Part shown: positions 1 through 11,714 of the stretch, in pieces
Layout: each line of letters starts with the position of its first letter
How positions within the stretch are numbered: position 1 is the stretch's first letter
Assembly: GCA_037157565.1 (NCBI GenBank)
Contig: JAZHRO010000002.1
Location: forward strand, 38,646,501 to 38,710,500
From: Thalassia testudinum
Lineage: Eukaryota; Streptophyta; Magnoliopsida; Alismatales; Hydrocharitaceae
DNA length: 64,000 nucleotides
Reading direction: 5' to 3'
Program-made: the position numbers and the translations under genes
Notes under the pieces: model-generated
Database searches by the model: none
The model's input: only the letters and a program-made list of their open reading frames with translations
Told to the model about the DNA's origin: nothing

Positions 1-1407
1 GCCAAACTCCGGTGACTCGCCCCCATCATTCCACCACCCCACACGACTCACCGACCCTCACAGAACCTCCGCCTCCTCACCCTGATCAACTTCCGCCCTA
101 CCATTTCCCGCCACTCGCCACCTGTAGACCCCCCGAACAAACCCATTTCCCGCGCTACAGTTTGACCTAGGGCAGCCCCTACGCTCCGCCCCACGGCTTG
201 CCAGACCCCACACCGCCTTCTCCGTGCCACGGTGAAGGTTCTCCGCTTGTCTGATTAGGCCGAGAGGCTGTTCTTCTGTGGTCAGGTTGCTCACCCTCCG
301 TCGCCATTGCTGAGCCGGTGAAGCTCTTTCTCACCTACAGCTGCAAGCGCGCTTCCCCCAGGTTCGACTCGCCAGGACGCGCGGTTCGCAGCCACGCAGT
401 CGCCCAGGCCTGTGCAGTTGGGGAGAAAGCCCCGCAGCTGCTGCATCTGCCTGCAGCTCCCTCAGCGGCGGGTGCCCAATTGGGGTGGGACATTTAGTTC
501 CACCTCGGAACTTTTGAGAGGTCCACACCCACATAAAGGCAAAAGGTGCCTTAGGCTCTTTGCCTCCTGAGCACGGGGTGAGGTCCCTCTCACCCGCTCG
601 AGCCGGCCTCGTCCGCGACCACGCCTCGCGGACCTGGCCCGACCCGTTTACCCGTCCTGCACTCCTCGCCCACCACCGCACGCCGGTGGGCCTGGACCCG
701 GGCGCGACCCGCGTACCCGACTACCCGGCAACTCTGGGAGAGCTATCCTATGAGTGGATTCTGAGAGAGAGAGACGCGGGGGAGGGTAGAGTAGGTTTTG
801 CCCTCTGATCGAACTTTGAGTGTGCAGGCACAGGTGAAGAAGAAGAGAAGGCAGGAAGAAGAAGGACTACGAGAAGAAGAAGAAGAAGAAAGCCACGGAG
901 GAAAGAACAAGACAAGACGCACTGTAGCAGCAGCTACTTAAGTCGTCTGATTGAAAAATCAGACGACGCTCTGAAGGCAAAGAAGAAGGAGAAGAAAAGA
1001 AGAACAGGACCGCAAGGGAGAAGAAAAAGAAAGAGACGGACAGAAAGAAGAACGAGAAGAAAAAGAAAGAGACGAAGAAGAAGAACAGAAGAGAAGGCAA
1101 GTTGAAAACAAGAAGAGAAGAACAGAGCAAGAATAAGAAGGAAGAAAACTGAAGACTCAAAGAGAAGAGAAAAGAAGACAGACGAGAAAGAAGAGAAGAA
1201 GAAGAAGCCAACAAGACAAATCTCTCTCTCTCTCTTTATTTTTTTGTAATAGAAACTTCGTACCTCTAGAATACAACTTGCTCCCTTAGTTCGACCTCGG
1301 GAGAACTTTCATTTCCGAGTAAAAATTGTAATAATGGCAATGACTATCTATACTACAACGTAATTTCTATAACAAAACAACAAAACCTAGTCATAACGCC
1401 GTTATCA
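1..1407 (+). repeat. Element A 5' LTR, 3' half only
   Basis: This is a direct repeat of 10883-12330, ending in CA at 1407 just before the primer-binding site. The full LTR is about 2.8 kb by comparison with the 3' copy, so its first half lies outside the window. A conserved 116-codon stretch (minus strand 331-681 against 11213-11563) differs at 8 residues, and the purine tract carries an indel of about 40 bp. The insertion is therefore not brand new. The LTR holds an almost pure purine tract (about 838-1215), a GTCGTCTGATT inverted repeat near 943-968 and a tRNA B-box-like GGTTCGACTCG at 361-371. Confidence 0.9.
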
Positions 1408-1409
1408 CT

Positions 1410-1428
1410 TGGTGCCGTTGCCGGGGAC
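1410..1428 (+). other. Element A primer-binding site (Asp-tRNA type)
   Basis: TGGTGCCGTTGCCGGGGAC begins 3 nt after the LTR end. It matches the TGGCGCCGTTGCCGGGGA-type sites known for Athila/Tat elements, which prime from an aspartate tRNA. There is one difference (T for C at the fourth base). It marks the start of minus-strand DNA synthesis and fixes the element's orientation. Confidence 0.85.
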
Positions 1429-2317
1429 CAACGGCTATTTTAGAAGTAATAAAATTTCTATTTGTAAGTTTCTAATAATCTCTCCTCTCTTTTGTGCAGG
1501 TACGAAAGAAACAAAAAGACGCAGCCGCACCACAGCCACTCCAAGGATAGGTAACTTCCTATTAAACACTAAAATTTTAAAGAAAAAGAAAAGAAATAGG
1601 CATAACCTGTCTTTATACATAGTAATAGCGGCGTATTCTCAGAAACTATTATTCCTGCACACAGTTTTAAAGGTGATTAGGGGCTAACACGTCCTTGCCT
1701 GAGCCCTAATTACCCAAACAAAGAGTTAAATGGACCAAGTAGAGCCAACATAAGGTCAAAAGCTAGGGTTTTTAGAGACACACCTTCTATTAACAAAGAA
1801 AAGATCTTCCCAAAAAGAGGTATACCTAAACCTTGTTTGAAAAAAATCTACACAAGAGAAACCCTAAGCAAATGGCTCTCTAAACATTTAAACCCTAAAA
1901 AGAAAGGACCCAAAAGCTCTCAAAAGAACAAGAGGTGAAGTCGACCCCTTAGGTCAACCAACCTTAGAATTGGGCCACTTTGTTCACAAAAACACCTAAG
2001 AGTTCAAGTGAAACCTTAAGCACCCTGATCTTAAACTAAAATTTGTAGGCTTAAGAGGTCAAGATCCCCATTCTAGTCTACCTGGAACCGCAGTGACAAG
2101 AGAGGTCGAGTGGGGAAAACCCTGTAACCCGTGGGGATGCTCTACCATGTAAGGGTCTTTGCGAGACTCACCCTCTCTGGCTGCCCAGGTAATTCTCAGG
2201 TGGACGATCTTTCTGATCAAGGGGTCCATCTGCCCCGCACCTCTATAGTCACCCAACACATTTTAGGGTGTCTTGATTGGGTCCAGTACCTTCTGAACTC
2301 ATCTCTTCCAGCAATGC
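1429..2317 (+). other. Element A untranslated leader
   Basis: About 890 bases lie between the primer-binding site and the first gag codon. I see no convincing coding sequence. Short open frames (for example 1409-1687 and 2131-2328) lack recognisable domains. A long leader of this type is usual in Athila-like elements and would hold packaging signals, which cannot be identified by eye. Confidence 0.6.
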
Positions 2318-4258
2318 ATGTACGGTAGGAGGTCCTTAAGACCACGCTTAAGACCTCCTTTAGAAATTCACTCTCGTCAAGGCCAAGCCTCGACGCCTGT
2401 GTTTGTACAGCAACCCCCTCACATTATTCTCTCTTCTGATTCAGAACCAAGTTCTTCTTCTTCCCCCATCATGGCTCAGCCAGTTGAGGAAGAAAACAAT
2501 CTGGAGCATCAGCTCCAGCGACTCAATGACCTCTTCCAAAACTTCGTGCACCCACCGCAGCATCCTATGATGCGAGACCACTACAATCCTACTACGGTAG
2601 CCATTGAGCCTCGGGTCAGAATCCCAACTGGAGGACCTGATTCCGAATTGAAGCCCAACATGATTCATGCTATACCTAAATTCCATGGGCTTAATTCCGA
2701 AGATCCCTTCCAACATATCAAACAACTAAAACATCTGGCCCAAACTTTTGGGTCAGATGTGCAAAATTGGGATGTTCTTCTCATGAAGATGTTCTCCTTT
2801 TCTCTTATGGACAAGGCCGCCCATTGGTATCAGACTCAGACCCGACCGATCAACACTTGGGAAGAACTTCAATCCGTGTTTTTGAAAAAGTTCTTTCCCG
2901 TTGGTCGGACCAATGCCTTGCGCCATCAGATTACTCACTTCACTCAGCAATCAGGGGAATCTCTCCATGAGGCATGGGATCGTTTTCAGGATCTCATGAG
3001 AAAGTGCCCCCATCACGGAGTTCCTAAATGGGAACAGGTCCAATCTTTTTACCAGGGACTCCGTGAGGATATCCGTCTTTTCGTCAATGCAACCTGCGGA
3101 GGAAATATCATGGGTCAACATGAGGACACCGTGTGGGAGATTCTCGAAAACATGTGCGAGAACTCCATCAACAATGACTCCATGGGATTATTCGACAGGT
3201 CGAATACCCGCGCATCGACGAATCTTTGGGGAGCACATGAGATGCAGGGCCTGTCCACATCAGTCGACCTGGAATTAATGGCCAGTCGATTGGACAAGGT
3301 CTCGATTATTGAAAAGAAGGTGGATGAACTGACTCAGCACCTGCAGCGAGCCACCTCTGCACATAACCCCTTTGCACAGCCTCCTTCCACAAGGGAAACT
3401 GTGCAAAATATTCTCCATCAATCTTCTCCTAGGATGGATCCATATCCACCATCTGATTCTGTAACCAGAGGTCCATCCGATCCTCTCTATACCAACCCGG
3501 GGAATTCCATTCCCTCTTTCTCTGACTCTCTGGAGGTTCCTCAGACCTGCGAGGACCTCAACGCCATCCAGAACAACCCGTTCTCCAACACCTATAACCC
3601 TAGATGGCGAAACCATCCCAACTTTTAGTGGGCGGGAAATTCCCAAACCCAAAGACCACTCTTTCAACCCCGCCCACAACCCCCTCGTCCTTACCAGCCG
3701 CCTCAGCCTCGGCCCAACCCTACTTATCCATCAGGGCCAAATCAGGATCCAATGTCCCTAATCCTTCAGACTCTGGCTGACATTCAATGAATGAATGCAG
3801 CTATTCAAAAGCAACACAAGGACGAGATTACAGAGGTCCGAAACCAATTGGCCCAGTTGGCAAATTCTCGCCAGCCAGGCACACTTCCTTTCCAACCTCT
3901 TCCTAATCCAAATAACGTGCCAACCCAGCGGCACGTTATGAACCCAAACCCGGGCCATGCCCATATGATTTATCAGGCCCCCTCTGTTCCTTCACCAGAC
4001 GGGATAGAGGCCTCCACCTCTTTTGCAGGTTACCAGTAGCAACCCATCTTACCCAATCCCAACCAAAACCAGGCAGGACTTAATTCCGTAACAACCCGTA
4101 GTGGTAAGGAAGCCCAAGACCCACCTCATCCAAACCACTCCAAGCCTGGTAATGATCCCGAGCCTAGGACAGTAATCCAGGACATTCCCACCCCTATCCT
4201 AGATCCAAAACCTGGATCTATCCTAGAAGAACAAACCAAGATCCCGTTTCCCGAGGCC
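2318..4258 (+). pseudogene. gag: Element A gag (capsid) region, interrupted by three stops
   Basis: The region encodes the structural Gag part of the Athila-like polyprotein, which forms the virus-like particle. The frame opens at ATG 2318. A retrotransposon-gag domain lies at about residues 140-260, recognisable by the WYQTQ, WEELQSVFLKKFFP, SLHEAWDRFQDLMRKCPHHG and FYQGL blocks. Proline- and glutamine-rich linkers follow. The same frame continues directly into protease, so gag and pol form one frame. It is broken by TAG at 3626, TGA at 3788 and TAG at 4037. The second and third read naturally as Arg CGA to TGA and Gln CAG to TAG; the first is less clear. No CCHC zinc knuckle is evident. The upstream methionine is the first in a long open stretch, but the true start is not proven. 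Confidence 0.85.
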
Positions 4259-7200
4259 TTGAACAAGGGAAAGAAGACCACCAAGCCCGTGGCACCTGAG
4301 GAGGACCTGGTCAAGCTCTTTGAGCAGGTCCACATAAACATCCCCTTGATGGATGCAATCCACCACGTACCGGCTTATGCACGATTCTTAAAGAATGTGT
4401 GTACACCCCAGCGTAAGCCGCGAACCAAGAGCGGGAGTCCAATTGTTCTGTCAGAGCAAGCCAGCTCTGTAATCCTAAGCAGACTCCCACCCAAGGCTAA
4501 AGACCCTGGTACTCCCCTGATTTTCTGCAAGATAGGTGATACCCAATTTGATAGAGCTTTGCTAGACTTGGGCGCATCCATAAATCTAATACCCACATCC
4601 TTACTTGACCATCTAGAAGAACCAGAGTTAAAATCAACCGAGGTAACATTACAATTAGCAGATCGATCTATAAAGTCACCAAAAGGGATTCTCAAGGATG
4701 TTATTGTGAGAGTGCGGGATTTCTATTTTCCTGTAGACTTTATAGTCTTAGACATGGATGCACCTGAAAACCCTAGGGATACACCAATCATTTTAGGGAG
4801 ACCTTTCTTGGCTACTGCAAGAGCCAACATTAGCTGTGAAGAGGGCCAAATAGAGCTCAAATTTGGGAATCAAACTCTGAAAATTGATATATTTAAGGCA
4901 CAACAAGGAATCAATTGCGGTGTCATTGAACAAGTTTGTGACGTTAGGGCTTTGGTTGATGAAACACACTTCCAGAATGGCCTGATTATACCTCATCAAC
5001 CGCAGAAAGATCTTGACCCGCAAACTAAGGACTCGAATCCAGATATAAACAACCCAGTAACTCCCACCCTTGAACCTCACATCTATACTGAACCACCCAC
5101 TGCTGCTGATAACCCCACCCTCGAACTGAAGCCACTTCCTGCTCACTTGAAATACATCTTTTTGGGTTCTAATCAGACCCTTCCTGTGATTATCAATTCC
5201 AACCTCAATCCCGAACAGGAATCCCGTCTAATTGCTGTCCTCCAGCAACATAGCAGAGCCATCGGGTGGACTCTCGATGATTTGACTGGAATAAGTCCCT
5301 CTTATTGTACTCATCATATCTATTCAGAAGAGGGCGCACGACCTTCTCGTGAAATGCAGAGACACTTGAACCCCAATCTACAGGAGGTCGTGAAAAAGGA
5401 GATCATCAAGTGGTTAGATGCCGGGATCATCTACCCGATCTCCGATAGTCGTTGGGTGAGCCCAATTCAGGTCATGCCCAAGAAGGCAGGACTCACCACC
5501 ATAACGACTGAGACCGGAGAAATCATTCCTACCCGATTAGCCAATGCGTGGAGAGTCTGTATAGATTACCGCCGACTCAATGCCTCCACGAAGAAGGATC
5601 ATTTCCCACTACCTTTCATTGATCAAATTCTCGAGAAACTAGAGGGAAATAGGTTCTTCTGCTTTCTTGACGGGTACTCCGGTTATAACCAGGTGGCAAT
5701 CCATCCTGAGGACCAAGAAAAGACCACGTTCACCTGCCCCTTCGGAACTTACGCTTTCCGAAGGATGCCTTTCGGTCTTTGCAATGCACCCGCTACCTTT
5801 CAGCGGTGCATGCTTGCCATATTCTCAGATATGGTAGGTGATTTTCTGGAAGTCTTCATGGATGACTTTTCAGTTTTTGGAGAATCTTTTGATGATTGCC
5901 TCCAACACTTGGTCCAAATACTCAGGCGATGCATCAAGGTGAATTTGGTTCTTTCCTGGGAAAAGAGCCATTTCATGGTGCCTGAGGGAATTGTCCTGGG
6001 ACACTTAATCTTGGAAAAAGGCATCCAGGTGGACCAAGCTAAGGTTGATCTGATCTCTCGCCTTTCTATGCCTAACTCGATCAAGGACATCCGATCTTTT
6101 TTGGGGCACGTCGATTTTTACCGTCGATTTATCCCTGATTTCTCAAAAATTGCGCGGCCCCTGACCACTCTTCTCTCCAAGGATGTACCTTTCGAAATTT
6201 CCAAGGAATGCACTCAAGCATTTGAGGCCCTACGTGACCGAGTCACCCAGGCCCCGATCCTACAGTCCTCTTATTGGTCTCAACCCTTTAAGATCACGTG
6301 CGATGCGTCTGATTTCGCTGTAGGAGCGATCCTGGGGCAAAAAGTTGACGGGAAACCCGTGGTCATCTACTACGCTAGCAAGACACTTGACGAGGCTCAG
6401 CGTAACTATACAGTTACGGAGAAAGAGCTGCTAGCCGTGGTATTTGCCCTTGAAAAGTTCCGATCGTATCTTCTGGGGTTCCCATGTCATCATTTACTCG
6501 GATCACACAGCTGTGAGGCATCTCCTTGAAAAGAAGGACGCGAAACCTCGATTAATCTGATGGATCTTGCTGTTGCAAGAATTTGACCTTGAGATTCGCG
6601 ACAAAGCGGGAAAGCAAAATGTGGTAGCTGATCACTTGTCCCGCCTTCCTTCTGAAATAATTGACCCATCCGAACCCATCACAGAGCATTTTCCCGATGA
6701 GCACCTACTGACTATTAGTACTAGTCTTCCATGGTTTGCTAATATAGTAAATTACTTGGCATCTCATCAGATCCCATCTGATTGGCCGAAGGCCAAGAAA
6801 GACAAATTGCGCTCTGATGCCAAGTATTACATTTGGGAAGACCCGTACCTCTTCCGCATAGGTGCTGATCAGATCATCCGAAGATGTGTCCCGGAAGAGG
6901 AATTCAACAATATCCTCTCTTTCTGCCATGACCAGGCATGCGGTGGCCATTTCTCTGGGCATAAAACTGCATCAAAAGTCCTCCAGTGCGGCTTTTACTG
7001 GCCCACACTGTTCAAAGACGCGTACAATCACTGCAAGGCGTGCAGTCATTGCCAGACTTTGGGCAACATGAGCCATCGCGACATAATGCCTATGCAGCCG
7101 ATTATTGTATGCGAAATCTTTGATGTTTGGGGGATTGATTTTATGGGCCCCTTTCCTGCTTCGGATAGTTTCGAATACATTCTGCTGGCTGTGGACTACG

Positions 7201-8021
7201 TGTCCAAATGGATTGAAGCCATACCGACCCGAACCTATGATCACAAAATCGTTCTCAAATTCATTCATCAAAACATTTTCTCAAGGTTCGGGATTCCTCG
7301 TGCTATAATCTCTGATGGGGGGACCCATTTCACAAACGCTCAGTTTAGGTCACTGATGACCAAATATGGGGTGTCTCACCGAATCTCTACTCCTTACCAC
7401 CCCCAAACCAATGGTCTAGCTGAGCTGTCTAATCGGGAGATCAAGAAAATCCTGCAAGTCACTGTTCGGCCTGACAGGAAGGACTGGTCATCCCGACTTC
7501 CGGAAGCATTGTGGGCCTATAGGACCGCCCACAAAACCCAGTTATACATGTCTCCCTTTAGACTGGTGTATGGGAAGGCGTGTCACCTTCCTGTAGAATT
7601 GGAGCATAAAGCTTATTGGGCAGTACGGAACTGTAATCTAGATTTTTCAAAGGCTGGAAGCCACAAAAAACTTCAAATCAGCAAGATCGATGAATTACGC
7701 CTAGACGCGTATGAGAGCACGCGAATCTACAAGGAGCGGGTTAAAGCCTTCCACGACAAGCATATCTCGAGAAAAATCTTTCATCCTGGTCAGAAGGTCC
7801 TACTCTTTGATGCCCGACTCAAACTCTTCCCGGGAAAGCTGCGATCCAAGTGGGTCGGACCATATTTAGTCCGACAAGTTTTTAGAAATGGAGCTATCGA
7901 AATCAGTCTGCTCAGCCACAATTCCAAACCTTTCATCGTGAACGGTCAGAGACTCAAGTCGTTCATTGATGTGACTTCTATTGATTTGGCTGAAGCATCT
8001 TATATCCTCCATTCCCCTTGA
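4259..8021 (+). pseudogene. pol: Element A pol: protease, reverse transcriptase, RNase H, integrase
   Basis: This continues the gag frame without a break. Aspartic protease: the active-site loop reads LDLGASINLIP (Asp near 4565), the Athila form of D-S/T-G-A. Reverse transcriptase: about 5400-6150, with the catalytic FMDD box at 5855-5866 intact. RNase H starts at TCDASDFAVGAIL (about 6297). A one-base frameshift near 6480, in the LLG stretch, shifts the frame, and TGA at 6558 follows in the new frame (probably a lost CGA/CGG Arg). Integrase: an HHCC zinc finger at about 6915-7060, then the D-D-E triad at 7137, 7314 and 7422. The rest of the core and the GKLRSKW/GPYLV-type C-terminal module follow, ending TGA/TAG at 8021. 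No chromodomain is present, as expected for Athila. Catalytic residues survive, but frameshift and stop make the copy defective. Confidence 0.92.
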
Positions 8022-8260
8022 GCTTATTGCGCCCAGCCGATGGCGTAAAACTCAGCGCTTAACGGGAGGCAATCCGTCTTTTTCCTAAAAATCCAAAACC
8101 TTTTTTTGACACCTTTTTGCACTTAAGGTTCACCCTTGTAAACAGCCGACCCCACCTCAGATGCTTGCATCTAGGATTAGAAATCATCCGCATTCTGTCT
8201 TAAGGAATGAACTAAGTTGAATAAAAACCCCCTAGGTTACAATGAGGACATTGCAAATCT

Positions 8261-8279
8261 TAGGCATGGGGGGGTATGA
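8261..8279 (+). other. Internal duplicate of the polypurine-tract motif
   Basis: TAGGCATGGGGGGGTATGA closely matches the 3' polypurine-tract context at 9531-9547 (TAGGCATGGGGGTATGATG), 1.27 kb upstream of it. It could be a second plus-strand priming site or the scar of an internal duplication. Sequence downstream of it does not resemble the LTR start. Confidence 0.6.
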
Positions 8280-8950
8280 TAGTGCAAAACTTGTAAGAAA
8301 AGGTTTCAAACAAAAAAATTTACATATGCCAAAAACACCATAAAAATTAAAATTTTTTTTCGAAAGAGAATAAAAGAAGGAAATTTTATGGGAGGAGAAA
8401 AAGAATCAAAATGAAAAAGGAGCACAAAATTATGAGAAAAAAGTAGTCATTAGTAAGAAACTAAGGAATTAACCTAAATTCTAGACCTCATTCAAGAAAA
8501 GAACTGAAAAGTGCACAAAGGGATTAGTAAGAACGCAAACCTTAGGCATTCTTGGATAGACTCTTAGTACCCATTAAGATCTGGACACTCCTCAAGATGT
8601 TGAGGAAAATGAAAAGCTGAAATATTAGGTCTAAGGCTTAGGAAGTATTTGGCCTCGTTAGCTAACTTTTGGTTTACGGGACTCAGTAACTTAAGCACCC
8701 TAACCTCACACACAGCCTGGTTCAGTAAGCGTAAAAATCAAAATCACGCAGAAGCGTCGAAAAATTTTGAAAAGTACACCTAGAGTAGGAGCGGCTGATC
8801 GACACAAGTTGATTTAAACGAGTTCCCAGCGCAGAGAGGCGGGAAATCCCCTCGAAGATGCGTAACAAAATATCATCTCCTCGGTGCTTGTCTCTTAGGA
8901 TATTTACATATCCTACTGGGGGCATGTAAGCACTCTGCTAGTTCAGATTC

Positions 8951-9097
8951 CATGGATGGCATTATCACGAAGTGTCAATTGCCAGGGTCTGGACTCGGCC
9001 ACGGAACACCTTGGATGGGATTATCTCGAAATCTCAATAGCCAGGGTTTCGGGGGTTGCCATGGGCGGTGTTATCTCGAAGCATCAATTGCCAGGAA
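8951..9097 (+). repeat. Three degenerate tandem repeats (about 50-60 bp unit)
   Basis: A block of the form TGGATGG-ATTATC-CGAA-TCAAT-GCCAGGG occurs three times, starting at about 8953, 9012 and 9060. The constant core is TTATCxCGAA followed by TCAATxGCCAGG. Units are diverged, so the array is old. Function unknown. Confidence 0.75.
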
Positions 9098-9530
9098 CCT
9101 TTGAGGATTGATGATGGGGGCAAGGAATCTGATACAGACCGTGTTGAAAAGCCAATCCTAAGCTAGAATTAAAAAGAAAAAGAGAGAGAAAACTCTCCAA
9201 AATAGAAAAAATTCCTACCTCTATCTCTTACAAAATGCACTGCGAACTGAGCCAGGTCTAAAATCATTCCAAGTACGGGTGCTTTAACCACAAAGTCCAA
9301 TAGACCTTAAGTTAGTTCTTGTAGGCCTTAAAAACCTTTGCTAAGGACTGAGGCTGAGGCTAGACAGATCTGGATCTTGATTGGGACTAGAGTACCTTTT
9401 AGGCCTATGGTCAGCATTCTAACCTAATCTGAGTTCAAAGGAAAAAGCACTTATTTAAAGCTATTAAGAACTCCATGGTCTAGAACAAAGGTTGAAACCT
9501 TAAGTTTTTTGCTAAGGGACTAGCAAAAGC

Positions 9531-9544
9531 TAGGCATGGGGGTA
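9531..9544 (+). other. Element A polypurine tract
   Basis: TAGGCATGGGGGTA lies immediately before the 3' LTR start, TGATGAGAGCC. Position and G-rich composition fit the plus-strand primer site. Confidence 0.75.
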
Positions 9545-10473
9545 TGATGAGAGCCTCATCATGAGTCATAACTAGCTCATTTTGACCTAATACAAAGGAT
9601 AAAAGCTCCTACATAACTCAAGGAAAGGCTTAACTCAGAGAATTCTGAGTTTAAGAAGAAAACAGAAACTAAGGGGTAAAAATGCAATTTTACCAGCACA
9701 ATCTGCAAGCAGGGTAATTCAGGGTCCAAACACAGGTCAAACAAACCTAATAAGAAGGGAAGTGAGATGATCTGATCTGATAAGGGCTACAGCAACTCCA
9801 AGGAATTAAATGACAATCTGTAACCCTAAAACAAACCCACTTCAATTCACGAGGTTCGAGGAAAAGAGAAAAATTGACTAAACCCTCTACAATTCGTAGA
9901 AAAATAATCGCTAGGGTTTAGAACCTTCAATTTAGCCTTAGGAACCCATTTTGACCTACATTGAGAACCATGCCCAATTAATGACTTAATTTGGGTTTTT
10001 ACGTAAATTGACCTATCAAACAAGGTCTGATCTAGAAATAAAATTCACCATTAGAATCCTTAGGACCCATTTAGTCATGCATAAAAACTTGAGCCTAAGA
10101 AGAGACCTTCTTGACCGACTTTACATTTTGGTCCTCATTCATTACTTTTTGAACCTCAACTTTTGAAACCCTCGCATTCTGGCCCCTAACTCTTCTTCGT
10201 TCTTTGCATTTGGGTCCTCCCTGCAAAACCCTGAGCAGCGCCATGCTCTGGCGACCTTGCGCGAGGCATGGCGCCGCGCAGGGTGAGGGGGACCCCCTGC
10301 TAAGTCAACCAGGGGTTCCCTGCGACGTCAGCCGTCGCAGGAACACCCCCCTGATCGCTGCAATCGCCCATACTGCCCGTGCGAACGCACGGACGGTATG
10401 GGTCTCCATCTCCGGTGTCCTCCGGCGAGGAAGGAACGTCGTCTCCCTCCGCCCTCCTCTCTGTTTCTGCCTC

Positions 10474-10480
10474 TATAAAA
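10474..10480 (+). promoter_or_regulatory. Element A LTR TATA box
   Basis: TATAAAA follows a GC-rich stretch in the LTR. The equivalent TATAAATA is seen in the inverted Athila-like LTR E at 20909-20916 (minus strand), which supports a conserved core promoter. Confidence 0.65.
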
Positions 10481-11714
10481 ACCCCCGACGCTCTGCCACT
10501 CTCGGCAGCTCGGTTCTAACGGAGAAATCTCCCCCCCCTTTCCTCTCTTCCCACTCCGACAGAGGCCCCCTTGCTCCGGCAGTTCCTCCTACTCCTCCTT
10601 GTCGCTCTGCCGCACTACCAGCAGCAGGGCTGCCTTCACCTCCTCTTCCCGCGTCACGCCGTACCCAGCGCGCGCTCTCCCGCTATCTCCTCGCCGCCGC
10701 CCTCTCTCTCTGGGCACCTTCTTCTCCGCCGACAGTAAATACGACTGTCGCCCTGCTCCGGCCCCCCCTCATCCCTCCGAGTAGGTACAATCTCTCCTCT
10801 TCCTCCCCTCTTTCTTTTTGTTACTGTAATTTGCATAACCACCCTCGACCGCGCCTAATCGCCCTCACCTTCCCCATCTCCGGCCAAACACCGGCGACTC
10901 GCTCCCGTCATTCCACCACCCCACACGACTTGCCGACCCTCATAGAACCTCCGCCTCCTCACCCTGATCATCTTCCGCCCTACCATTTCCCGCTACTCGC
11001 CACCTGCAGACCCCCCGAACAAACCCATTTCCCGCGCTACAGTTTGACCTAGGGCAGCCCCTATGCTCCGCCCCACGGCTTGCCAGACCCCACACCGCCT
11101 TCACCGTGCCACGGCGAAGGTTCTCCGCTTGTCTGATTAGGCCGAGAGGCCGTTCTTCTGTGGACAGGTTGCTTACCCTCCGTCGCCATTGCTGAGCCGG
11201 TGAAGCTCTTTCTCACCTACAGCTGCAGGCACGCTTCGCCCAGGTTCGACTCGCCAGGACGCGCGGTTCGCAGCCACGCAGTCGCCCAGGCCTGTGCAGT
11301 TGGGGAGAAAGCCCCGCAGCTGTTGCATCTGCCTGCAGCTCCCTCAACGGCGAGTGCCCCATTGGGGTGGGACATTTAGTCCCACCTCGGAACTTTTGAG
11401 AGGTCCACACCCACATAAAGGCAAAAAGTGACTTAGGCTCTTTGCCTCCTGAGCACGGGGTGAGGTCCCTCTCACCCGCTCGAGCCGGCCTCGTCCGCGA
11501 CCACGCCCCGCGGACCTGGCCCGACCCGTTTACCCGTCTTGCACTCCTCGCCCACCACCGCACGCCGGTGGGCCTGGACCCGGGTGCGACCCGCGTACCC
11601 GACTACCCGGCAGCTCTGGGAGAGCTATCCTATGAGTGGATTCTGAGAGAGAGAGACGCGGGGGAGGGTAGAGTAGGTTTTGCCCTCTGATCGAACTTTG
11701 AGTGTGCAGGCACA

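Larger units (their letters stand above)
8022..9544 (+). other. Element A 3' non-coding region; no env-like ORF
   Basis: About 1.5 kb lies between the integrase stop and the 3' LTR. Athila elements often carry an additional env-like frame here, but I find none longer than about 70 codons. The region holds an internal copy of the polypurine-tract motif (8261-8279), A-rich stretches (8310-8470) and three degenerate tandem repeats (8951-9097). Confidence 0.7.

Noticed and set aside
331..681. A 116-codon minus-strand frame conserved between 331-681 and 11213-11563
   Set aside because: Conservation is explained by the two LTRs being copies of one sequence. The differences are scattered missense changes and there is no domain.
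10204..11052. A 282-codon Pro/Ser-rich open frame
   Set aside because: It sits in the GC-rich promoter half of element A's LTR and has the composition of an untranslated CT-rich stretch; no domain.
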